A stretch of DNA of 64,000 bases, from assembly GCF_021917145.1 (NCBI RefSeq), contig NC_061062.1, positions 248,001 to 312,000 of the forward strand. Direction: 5' to 3'. Position 1 is the first letter of the stretch. Every line of letters begins with the position of its first letter. Below are positions 12,741 through 22,542 of the stretch, one piece after another. A program made the translations under genes and the position numbers. The notes under the pieces were generated by a model. That model saw only the letters and a program-made list of their open reading frames with translations. It was not told where the DNA came from and did not search any database. The DNA is from Hypomesus transpacificus (taxonomy: Eukaryota > Chordata > Actinopteri > Osmeriformes > Osmeridae).

Positions 12741-14247
12741 GGTGCACTAAGTCTCAGATGTGCAAGACTCTAACCCTAACCCAGGACACTGTAGAGGGCT
12801 TCAGGGATAGAATAGCCTTTTCAGGACTGGTTCTAGAAGATTCTCAAAAAATAGTATTAATCGACTGAAGCAGTTCTCACCTTCCTACTGTCTCGTTCCA
12901 GGGTTAGTGCTAGCAGCAGGAGACCTGAAAGAAGGGGCCTTCCCTCATATCACAGCTACACCAGCAACACACACAGAGCCCCTCTCTCCACACCCCTCTT
13001 GGGACTGTTCTAAAGATACTGCGTATGTCTGTGTGTATGTGTAGGCTTGGCAGTGTAACCTACTTCCATGCTCATCAGGTGGCCAGCATGCAGCAGCCCT
13101 GCAGAGGGAGGATCCTCGAAAGATCACACCTTTCAAGGATAAAACTCAAGGACAAACACACACACACACTAACACACTCATACGCACAAACACCGTAGTC
13201 ATTAGGAGTATTGTATGATTCAACGAGTCTGGCTTTAACTCCAGAGCATCTCGCTGTGTCAGGCATATTGCTCTCCTCTTAATGCTGCTGTGAAACTGCT
13301 GTAATGATTTTGTTTTAAAAAACTTCCTGCTATTTAAATCTAAATGTACACTCTACTGCTAGAAACCATTAACAATACTGAGATTATTCTAATCTCTTTA
13401 CAGTAGGCTGGTAAACAGAGGTCGCTAATGTTGACTGTGTTAAACAGGATGACCATGTCAGATTATTAATTAAATTGCTAAAGTATTGTATCAAAATTTA
13501 ATGTTTCTGGCGAAGTATCCATAATATCACCCCAAGACAAACAAGCATTGAAAACAGCATCACAAAGTGACATGTGACAATAAAGTACAGTAGTGCTACT
13601 TTATGTTTTTTCCTTCCTTTTTAAAAACAAAACAAAATAGATGTTCCCTGCTTCCCAGTTTCAGAGAAAAGCAAAGTTTATACACAAGTTTTGATTTTGT
13701 CTCCTTCACAGGGCGCAGTAGGCTATTATTTACAGAACAATTTGTACACCAAAATAAATCATGTGAAGAAAAATCTCACGTCACTCACTTCCTATATACA
13801 CAGCAAGACTACTCATGTCACTAATTTAATTGTGCAATGATGAAATGCCTGACATTTCAAGAGAAAACAAAGTTGTATGTATTCACAGACTGACAAGCTA
13901 TCGAGACCTGAAAAAATGCATCTCAGGAAGTTATTTTCCCTCACCTACATGTTGTTCTACATCCTTATAACAACATTCACTGTGAGCTAATGTGCAAAGG
14001 GAGAAACACATGAAACACAGAAAGAAGCAACATCCAGCTTTCCCCATTGGACAAAATTCACCTTATGAAGGAAGTCCATAGTTTTACAAATAAGGCATTT
14101 TGTTAATGGAGAAGTCCATGGCTTTGTACATGAGGCGTATCATTAATATTTAGTCCTTAGCTTTTAGAAAGTGGCAGTTTGCTTTAGTTGTAAAAGTGTT
14201 CAGCCAAGAATGAGGCAGTTTGTGTCTGTATAGTCGGTTCAGGTCTT
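12741..14247. other. mycl downstream flank / 3' UTR side
   Basis: This lies downstream of the mycl stop codon on the minus strand. The part next to 14247 is probably 3' UTR. I could not place a convincing minus-strand AATAAA, so the transcript end is undefined. No other gene seen. Confidence 0.45.
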
Positions 14248-16132
14248 TCAGGAGCGTTTGAGGTCAGTGATCCTGCGGAGCAGCAGTTGTTTGCGTGCGC
14301 GGAGCCGCTTCCTCTCCTGGGCCTGGTGCCGCTCCCTGGTACGCAGCTGGAGCAGGTACTCTGTAGCCTGGGTCAGGATGGCCACCTTGGGCGTCTTGGA
14401 CGACTCCACCAGGCCCGGGATCTGGTCGCGCAGGGCCAGGAAGCGTGAGCGCAGGTCATTCCGTCTCTTCCTCTCCAGGAAGTTGTGGTTGCGTCGGCGA
14501 TCTGTGTCCTCGGCGTCGGAGCTCTGGGGGCTGTCTGAGCAGGAGGAGCTCTGGGGGCTGTCTGAGCAGGAGGAGCTCTGGGGGCTGTCTGAGCAGGAGG
14601 CTGTAGGGCAGGCCTGGGGGTAGCTGGACTCCAGACAGGGTCGTTTGCTCCGGGGTTCCTCCTCCTCGGGCTCTGCGTCGCTGTCGGGGGACGGGGCGGC
14701 ATAGTTGTGCTGCTGGCGGTGAACCGACATGTGGAAGCGCTTGGGGCAGATGTCTGCACGGACAGTGATGGTCACAGGCTTGCGACCGTTCAGCAAGCGC
14801 ATTCGACTCTGCTTGCTCTCTACAGTCACCACATCGATCTCCTCGTCGTCTGAAAAACAAACAACAACAATCAGACCCATCACTACACCCCACAAAGATC
14901 TTTGTATAATGGCATGAGAAACAAGAGAACATTTTTGATTTAAAACATTTCATTTGTAGTTTGGGTGTTTCAATGTAAATCAATAAATTTCTACTGGTAT
15001 TTCAATAAAGGCATGTAGAAAGTGTAAATTGATTTAATTGGTCACTGTGGGCCATCCAACACTAAAAAAGAAGTGGTCAACCATGTTAATGCATGCTGCT
15101 ATTCAGGCTTTTGTTAGTCAATGATGAACATGTTTATCAACAACTAAACTGCATGCAGGGGGGCTCACACTGATTTGGGATTGAAAGAGTTTCTCTCACG
15201 GTCTGACGCCATGTGTAAAAGCCAAAAAATCACCATCCCCCCGCATTGTCATGCAAAGCTCTTAATGCTAGTCTCACACATGAAGGGGGCGCGGTTTTTA
15301 AAGACTGTAAATAAACTATCCGAGCTATATGTCTCACAATTTACGTTTTGACCCTACATGATTGTAAAAGGTTTCCAAATCAAATGACTTTCTCTTGAAG
15401 ATAACATGTTTACACATTGCAATACAACGTTGCTATGAAAAGACTGGTAACGCTGCATTCTTTCCACTCAGCGAAAGGCAATCTCCCACTAGAGCGTGCG
15501 TCCTGCAGACCTACAAATTACGCACTGTCAGATATCTTACATCAAGCGAGACCAGGTAATTAATGCATGGTAAATTCCTTACCGGATGAATCAGAGCGAG
15601 ATTCAGATCCCGAAGAGGCCGGTTTTCTGCAGCTGGTGGCGGGGAAGGTGAGAACAGCCGCCGGGTCAACACAGTGTGTCACCAAGGTGTTGGCTGGTGA
15701 CGAGTCAACAGAGGCGCACTGCACTTGCTTGCTCGCAGTGTCGGAGTTGTGAGGGGCTGGGGGCAGAAGCAGCGGGCCAGCAGACACCAGACGCTCATTG
15801 ACCTTTAGCAAGTGCTTACTGGCGGAAAAACTACTCCACATACAGTCCTGGATAATAATGGAACTAAGGTTTCCAAACAGTTCGTGGGAGTTGGGTCTGT
15901 TTAGTCCCTCACAGTCTTCGTCCTGACCCAGGACCTTGGACAGCCAGCTCAGCTTGTCTCCCGGGGAGAAGTGCATGCCATCCCCGCTCGCAGTCCGCGT
16001 GGGAGACATGGGAGGGGTGGGCACCAGCTCGAACTTCTTCCACATATCCTCGCTCGGTGCGGTGGATTTGTACAAATCCTCCTCCGTGTCGAGGCCATCG
16101 TAGAAGTAGTGCTGATAGAGATCATACTCCAT
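14248..16132 (-). CDS. mycl: L-Myc proto-oncogene transcription factor, bHLH-leucine zipper
   Basis: There are two coding exons: 16132-15583 and 14849-14248. The donor GTAAG follows 15583 and the acceptor TTTTTCAG precedes 14849; both are phase 1 and rebuild a GAC codon, giving 383 aa. Seen: the N-terminus MEYDLYQHYFYDG; Myc box I at residues 31-44 with the degron FELVPTPPMSP; Myc box II around 92-99 (IIIQDCMW); an acidic EEIDVVTVE segment at the start of exon 3; and a basic-HLH-zipper from about 298 to the end (NHNFLERKRRNDLRSRF). These match L-Myc rather than c- or N-Myc from memory of the family. The protein dimerises with Max and binds E-boxes in the nucleus. The start chosen has G at -3 and +4. 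An in-frame ATG 45 bp upstream (16177) has a weak context. An acceptor at 16229 implies that exon 2 begins at 16228 with 5' UTR. Anomaly: a 9-residue block is tandemly tripled in exon 3. Confidence 0.96.
14511..14600 (-). repeat. mycl: 27-bp in-frame tandem triplication in mycl exon 3
   Basis: The plus-strand unit GAGCTCTGGGGGCTGTCTGA plus GCAGGAG occurs three times with no visible divergence. It encodes SSCSDSPQS-type repeats just N-terminal of the bHLH domain. Near-perfect identity suggests a recent expansion within a coding exon. Confidence 0.9.
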
Positions 16133-17045
16133 CTCCCGACTTTCACAGCGGGGTGCTAGTGAGTTTATTCCAAGCATTTAATTTCACAAGCACAACTTAG
16201 ATTGAGGAAATATCTTTAAAACAACAGCCTGGGGGGAAAAATTGATGCAGGATTAGGAAAACGCAGTCCTCCATAAAACACCACATTATAACTGATTGTA
16301 TATATCTCAAATAGAGCATATAGCTATTAGGCTCACGTCCACCTTTTTTACAGTTGGGACAGTTAATAATTGATTGAATCTTGCGGTTGCTAGCTTTGCT
16401 GTAATAGATTGAAACTATCCAGACAAGGTTATTACATAATCCAGTTATCCCCGGTTTAACCCTCTGGAGCAAGGGGGCCGTAGCCTATACAAGAAACGCC
16501 ATCTCCGCAGGCATCGTATGTGTATATATTTGCCCGATGCTTAATGTTCAGTAACGTTTCAAATTCCAGTAAACGTAGAATCACAAATCGTGACTGAGAC
16601 AAAAGTAACATACGTTTCATCTTCGCTTTCTCTCTGTGTTGGAAGGGGAAGGAGAACCGGACCGGGTTATCCAGTAACACCAATGTACGCTTGGTACCAT
16701 GTGATCAATTCTTAACTTTATTCAAGACAAGAAAAAACGCTCACCGGTTCGTTCGGATATTCCACTGAAGTAAAATGCGCAATTCACGGCATGGAGATTT
16801 CTGTCCACCCGTCACTAATAAAACTCAATTTGAGAGAAACATATGCAAAAGCCGTTACGAGTTTCTGACGTTACCTGAAATAGGATGAGGTCAAACGTCT
16901 GCTACTTTCTCATTAAGAAAATGTAATAACTCCAATAGGAGGGGCTGCTTCAGTCAGCAGTCTGAAACACGAGATAAGCAGGGCTTTTTTCCCGCCAGTG
17001 AAAGATCCTGTTATAAGATGATAAAGTAGGGAGGAGTCTTTCAGA
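16133..17045 (-). promoter_or_regulatory. mycl: mycl 5' UTR, intron 1 and probable promoter
   Basis: On the minus strand a strong acceptor (TTTTTTCCCCCCAG) ends at 16229. A consensus donor TTTCAG|GTAACG lies at about 16876, which would define a noncoding exon 1 beginning further upstream, as is typical for MYC-family genes. About 110 bp upstream of that donor is GGCGGGAAAAAA (about 16985-16996), a good E2F-type site. Slightly further upstream are a TTATAA-like box (about 17011) and a CTCCTCCC element (about 17030). The element calls are motif matches only; their use as promoter parts is inferred. Confidence 0.5.
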
Positions 17046-17480
17046 AATCTGCAGCGCTAGATCCGGGTAAGCCCTGAGATACATTTACATAAAGGGTGGT
17101 GGTTGTTCTTCGGCCACGCCCATTCTTTAAAGCTACATTGAGAGCCAATTCGTTCTTAATCTATTTATTATGAAAACACCAGTTTTGACATCAAAAGAGA
17201 CAAAAAATAGTTACATTGTGAGTATGTGGATTTGCATCTTCCTCCACTTATAGAATATGCATCTATAACTTTCAACATGTCAGTTTATATCTCAACTCTT
17301 GGTTCAATGTTAGCCCACAATGGGAGGGGAAGCTAAGGAGGATGAAATGCCCACAGACGGTCCTGGGCACGTGAGTCTTTGCTTTGTTATAACAAGACGC
17401 ATAATCCCAAGGTGATCAATAATCCACATGGACTATTCGTGGGATGAATGATGCATGTTAGCCCTCATGCCAGGGGGACA
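17046..17480. other. Upstream flank of mycl, no gene seen
   Basis: AT-rich unique sequence ahead of the CA repeat. Contains a CACGTG E-box at 17369-17374. No other element recognised. Confidence 0.4.
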
Positions 17481-17481
17481 T

Positions 17482-17527
<46 letters not shown>
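17481..17527. repeat. (CA)n microsatellite
   Basis: An uninterrupted CA/AC tract of about 23 dinucleotides, immediately adjacent to the next mobile element. Confidence 0.95.
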
Positions 17528-17528
<1 letters not shown>

Positions 17529-17529
<1 letters not shown>

Positions 17530-17801
17530 CGACGGACTGGGGGAAAAAAGTGACCCGGGAGTTACTGTTAGACCGGCCCACCCAGTACATGGCCCACTCA
17601 GTACACGGCGCTTTGCCCACTCAATGCATCGCACGTATCGACCAGTCAGTGGCCGTCTTGGAAAAATTCCCAAACACTTAACATAATTTTGGATGATTAC
17701 AAAGAAATTACATCATATTTATATATTTTATATATTATATATTTTATATTATATATTTTAAATAACATTTGGCCGGCCCACCGGGGATTCCCCAGTCCGC
17801 C
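17529..17801. mobile_element. Short non-autonomous element with GGACTGGGG ends
   Basis: The left end reads GCGACGGACTGGGGGAAAA and the right end GGGGATTCCCCAGTCCGCC, so GGACTGGGG/CCCCAGTCC form inverted ends. GGCCGGCCCACC motifs lie inside, with an AT-rich core (17715-17765). It inserted into, or expanded next to, CA-repeat DNA. The family assignment is not certain. Confidence 0.55.
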
Positions 17802-18063
17802 CCAACACACACACTAACACACACACATTCACACACACCTTTACACCCTCTGAGGTGTAAAGGAGTTTTATATTAATATTCACCAAGACATGGGCCCTCA
17901 GCTTGGGACTTCCAAAAGGCTCTGACATTGTATCTTTGTCACTGTTACATTTACTCAGTAATTATTGTCTAAACAAAACAAAAAAACAATACAGTAATTC
18001 AGTCTGAAATGTAACTAATAACTGGTTCAGACAGAGCTGGTCCATGTTCATGTGGTTAAAAGC
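17802..18063. other. Intergenic DNA with CA tracts
   Basis: ACAC fragments continue on the right side of the element, followed by AT-rich sequence. No gene seen. Confidence 0.4.
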
Positions 18064-18135
18064 ATCAGAATTAGAATCAGAATCGTTTTTTATTGCCATG
18101 TAAGTTTACACAGACATGGAATTTATGTGAACATG
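18064..18135. mobile_element. Dispersed repeat fragment (AATCAGAATC family)
   Basis: The phrase AATCAGAATC...TTTTATTGCCATG..AAGTTT.CACAGACA.GGAAT recurs at 41167-41262 and 46146-46230. This marks a dispersed family, probably a retroelement 3' tail. The copy here is interrupted downstream by a small hAT-like MITE. Confidence 0.65.
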
Positions 18136-18174
18136 TTGTGTGAACAGTTGAAAGGTGTAGGAGTGTAGAGGGGT

Positions 18175-18266
18175 CAGGGCCGGTCCGACCCAATTTGATT
18201 TGCCGATCAAAAGGGCCCCATACACTATTTTTGTTTAGGGCCCCCAAAACGCAAGGGCCGGCCCTG
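18175..18266. mobile_element. 92-bp hAT-like MITE with near-perfect 8-bp target duplication
   Basis: The terminal inverted repeats are CAGGGCCGG at the left and CCGGCCCTG at the right. Flanks are AGAGGGGT (18167-18174) and AGAGGTGT (18267-18274), a 7/8 match at exactly the 8-bp spacing expected of hAT transposition. No coding capacity. Confidence 0.75.
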
Positions 18267-18274
18267 AGAGGTGT

Positions 18275-19503
18275 GGAACTAATGTAGCTCCACAGAGACA
18301 TCTGAATCACTCGTTTTACAGTTGAATAGGTACAATTTGATGAAGAAACATTAACGCTAATAGACAGTACACAACATTAAACACAGACATGGAGTAAAGT
18401 CACAGTAAGTGTTCATAACAGTTTGTCATAGGGTTGTCATCTGTTTGCATTTGAGAATAACAAATACCAGCAAACACTTGATCCATTAAATGAAGGTTTG
18501 TCTCTATTTAAAGGGGATGTTTGCATAGATTTGAGAGATATTTCCAGAGCAACTACTGCATCGATTAAAATTCACCAGTGCAGCACAGAAACCAGGGGGA
18601 CCTTACGAGTGCTGGCAAACTGGCTTTGCATGGCTCTTGCTCTGTCATTGTCACAGTTCAGAAGAGCCTCCATATGTAAACCAAACATGCCTGGACAATG
18701 GACAAGACATAGTGTGACATGGTTATGATTAAGTGCACACGCACTAATTCAATTCCATACTGTGCAGTGTGGAGTGAAGACAGTCTAATAGTAAGCTGGG
18801 ACTCCCTGGCCTAACGCAGGCTGGGCAATAGAGCACCAACGTCCACCAAGGAGACAAGGCAAGGTCAAGGGTCATCCCCCCAGCGTGTGGACCTGATAGA
18901 CCCAGCGTGCCGCTCCCTGATATGATACCTCAGAGATGAAGATGAGCCCCTTCCTAACCCTCAGGGATGAAGATGAGCCCCTTCCTAACCCTCCATGCCC
19001 TGAGGGGCCGGCCACTGTAACAGCAGGGACAAGTGAAGGACATCTGTTGTCAGAGACCAGCCTGAGGTGACACACTTCGGGTCAGAGTCTCAGCTGCTGC
19101 TCAGTGTCTTGTCCCCTGCTGTCCCCTGACTGTGCTCAGTGCCTTGTCCCCTGATCGTCCCCTGCTGTCCCCTGACTGTCCAGGGAAGGACTGTCACTCA
19201 TTGCAGCTTTACACCACGTGGACATTTGACTGGATACAATCATATCCCTGAAGATGGTCTGGTGCATCTATGATTAGAGATGGGAGCTGCAGGAGCTGTA
19301 TGTCTATATTGTGCAATTTTGCCATCAGATGAATGGATATGAAGTCATGTGTTGTACAGATGCTCAGCTCTGAAGTTTATGATAATACATCTTCATGGGC
19401 TGTTTTCAGAGCGAGCTGAAATAAGACAAACATATTTAGTAAAATCTGTCTGTATCTACTCTTAGTCTAGTATCACTGGGTTGGTTTGATGAATCATGTT
19501 TTT

Positions 19504-19534
<31 letters not shown>

Positions 19535-20721
19535 AACGCACACACCCAAACAGAGTTCCTTCTCTTTCCAATCACACATTGGAAGCTAAATGAGAGACTG
19601 TCTTCCAGTCTGCTACTTGTGGAGGAATCCATGCCTGCTAGTGAGAACTAACCCCCTGGGACCCATAACCCCAGGCAGGGTCTTCTACTCCACTCTTCCA
19701 TCATGATAAATGAAGACGTGGGCTCTTTTGCCCAGCGGGGTTGTTGAGAGTAACAATACTTAACACTAACAATGGCTCCCTCCCCAAGTCAACTCCAGCT
19801 TAACTTCAAGAGGATGCTGTCGTCCCACATTCTAAGGGCAGCATATGTGTGGAGCGGAGAAAGACACTGGTGGGGGAGGAGAGAGGCTGGGGGTGGGGAC
19901 TCACCTTTAGGAAGTAGTCAGGCGGAGCACATTAAACGCCCACATTCAGCCAGCCCTGTATGAGAATAGCATGGTGGCACAGAGGATGTCAGAATTATCT
20001 GGAAGAATCTTTCTGGGGCCTGTCTCTGGATGTGTCCTGGGTCCACCACTGTCCCTTTCCCCACGACCTCTCTGACATCCTAACCTTTAAGCCCTGACCC
20101 CTGACCTTCTCTTGCATCTCAGAAGATACAAACCAACCCCAGATTGAAATGAGACATGTCACCCTCTGCTTAGAGACGAGTCCTGTTGAAGAGACAGAAG
20201 AAAGTGCCCATATAACCGAGTTATTGCTCCCAAGGGAGAGAGGTACCTGACTCTGGCACACCCTCTGGGCATGTTGTGATAGTATATGGCATTTATACTG
20301 TGCTGCGTGTGTTTCAATCAGATTTGCTGAGTAGAAACTTGTGTTTTGGTCACTTTGGTGTATGTGTAATTAGAAATGCCCCCAGGTTTGTGATGAAGAG
20401 ACGTTTTGAAAATCCTTAGTTGAGTGGTGAAAGTAAAGGATTTGTTTATAAATGACTGATAACTAAATAATTTGATAAGAGTTGTGAAGTAGGTTAGAAA
20501 AAATATAATTTTGTTGCTAAACAAGCTTTATTGATTTCATATCAATAACACCCTGGTCACTAAATACTACTGCACTGACTCTGCTGAAAAAGTCCCTTTT
20601 AGGTGAAAGTCAAACAATGAAACATGTTTTTTTTAAGCTGAAAAAACAGCAGCTCAGGATCTGTGTTTTACTGCCACCTGGTGGCGTGATTTTCACAATA
20701 AAGTAAATATAAAACATGTAA
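18275..20721. other. Intergenic DNA, no gene seen
   Basis: No splice-consistent exon found. Contains a two-copy 31-bp repeat (GATGAAGATGAGCCCCTTCC, 18936-18990) and a CA tract at 19504-19545. Frames on both strands lack domain signals. Confidence 0.45.
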
Positions 20722-20933
20722 GGGATAATGCCCGACGAGGTGTCCAATATCATCTGATAATGGACGATGCGGAGGCGTGCTTCCGATCCGGTTGCTTCCG
20801 CGGAGTCCATTATCAGATGATATTGGACACCTCGAAGGGCATTATAGTATTCACCCAGACCATGGTATAAATATAACTGTATCATGGTCTGGGTGAATAC
20901 TCGATTCTGATTGGCTGCAGGGGTGTACATTAT
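20722..20933. mobile_element. Palindromic MITE, copy 1 (two hairpins)
   Basis: 20722-20846 is a near-perfect inverted repeat (GGTGTCCAATATCATCTGAT near the left end, its complement near the right) with a short GC-rich loop. 20849-20903 is a second hairpin (TATTCACCCAGACCATG with its complement). The segment ends TGATTGGCTGCAGGGGTGTA. A related copy lies inverted at 21637-21840. Confidence 0.8.
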
Positions 20934-21636
20934 AGGGTGATAACGGACACCTACTGCGTCATTGCAGAAAAACGGTCTTTTCACCGTTCTAAATGATTCC
21001 GCTGGCTACACAGGAGCCTGTATAAAGTATCTGAAATAAGTAACCATAATAACAGTGACGAGGTCAAAGCCTCCATTTACAATTTTGAAAGACTTTAACA
21101 AGCTAACTTGTATTTACAACAATGAGTGACTTCAATATTTATTTTAACCTATTTGAAAAATGTTTCTTTTCTGAATGTAGTGTGTCAGTGTCACGTAACC
21201 GCTCATCTCACATCCCATTCGCTCTTCACCTCGCTAGTCTAATCTACTTCAGACAGTCTGCGGCCAACACTAGTATAGCCTAGTACTAGTAGGCTAGCTA
21301 TATGGCCGATATTGTTCGTGAAAATCTTGATATTGATTTTGGGACAGTGACATGGCTGGTTAGCTAGCAAATCTTATTGTCAAACATACTGTAAAATTAT
21401 ATTTACTGTTTGTCAACCGTACACAATGTTATTGCCTTTAAATCTTGCTAGCATAACGTTAGCTTTTGAGCTTATAGCTCAGCCAAAGGAAAGCCGGTGT
21501 TGGTTCTATGAGCTGAGCGGACCATAAATATCAGAGTTGGCTAACGTTGAAAAACATTAGATTTCTATTGCAAAACGCCTTAAAACATACATTAAAGTTT
21601 GTAAAAAAAAATCGTTGGCAAGTGACCATGGTATAA
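20934..21636. other. Spacer between two inverted MITE copies
   Basis: AT-rich sequence with no recognised gene. It begins with a degenerate relic of the MITE end (GGGTGATAACGGACACCT, about 20935). It is enclosed by the two palindromic elements and could be the interior of a larger non-autonomous element. Confidence 0.4.
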
Positions 21637-21840
21637 GTGGGATAATGCCCTTCGAGGTGTCCAATATCATCTGATAATGGACTCCGCTGCGCGTCGGACG
21701 GTTCACGCCTCCGCATCGTCCGACGCGCACCGCATCGTCCATTATCAGGTGATATTGGACACCTGGTAGGGCATTATCCCTTACATAATGTACACCCCTG
21801 CAGCCAATCAGAATCGAGTATTCACCCAGGCCATGGTATG
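21637..21840. mobile_element. Palindromic MITE, copy 2 (inverted)
   Basis: 21637-21782 repeats the GGTGTCCAATATCATCTGAT hairpin with a different GC-rich loop (CGTCGGACG...CGTCCGACG). 21786-21840 is the reverse complement of 20880-20933 (TGTACACCCCTGCAGCCAAT). The two copies therefore face each other around about 850 bp. Confidence 0.8.
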
Positions 21841-22465
21841 ATGAAATTTATGTTTGCAAATATCTTTTAAAGCAATTTACTGTTTCAGCTGGATGCCGTC
21901 TGTGGAGACTAGGGCAGGTGCGGTGCGTCCCATTGGGCAAGTTGGCCACCAGGGGGGCCTCGTCGTATTTACATTTTTTTTTTTTTTATAATTAAAGGGA
22001 GGAGATGTTAAGTGAGAAATTACCTAAGCTAACGCAGTTTTTCCAATCAAAGAATTAGTCCGTGGAAGATGAAGACATTTCTGATAATATTTCAAGTGCG
22101 GCTGGGCCAAGTTTAGCTATTATTAGCAGCAGCAGACAAACAGCCACTTCAACACTTCAACAAAATGTATGACTTAACGTATAATGGGTGTCGGGCAGAG
22201 GAAAGTATTTTTTGCCCTCCAAGGGGGCGTACCCCTTGGAACGTGATGTCACGTGAAAACTATGAATATGGGAGAAAGTCGTATATTTAAGTAAAAAGTG
22301 GCCTGTGTCATCATGTGAATGTTAAGTGAACAATTTCGCATTTCAAATACAATCGATGTTCTAATGATTCTATGATTGAAATGATGTTCTAGATGTTGTA
22401 GCCTACCTTGTGAACTCATTAGTATTCCAGGGAGTGGTGGGATTGTCTCAGTTTTTGGAAAGTAG
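21841..22465. other. Intergenic DNA upstream of the ZP3-like gene
   Basis: Contains a degraded repeat (CCACCAGGGGGGCC...T-run...GGGGGCGTACCCC, about 21945-22240) and a CACGTG E-box at 22250-22255. No coding exon seen. Confidence 0.4.
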
Positions 22466-22472
22466 TATAAAT
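22466..22472 (+). promoter_or_regulatory. TATA box of the ZP3-like gene
   Basis: TATAAAT lies 71 bp before the start codon, predicting a transcription start near 22495 and a short 5' leader. The CACGTG E-box at 22250-22255 lies about 210 bp further upstream. Zona genes are classically driven by the oocyte bHLH factor FIGLA through CANNTG sites; its use here is inferred. Confidence 0.6.
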
Positions 22473-22542
22473 GGACTGATGACTCATTACCTCCAGCCGT
22501 GTACAGGTCGCTATAGAGGTATCTAGAAACACATCTCTTGAG

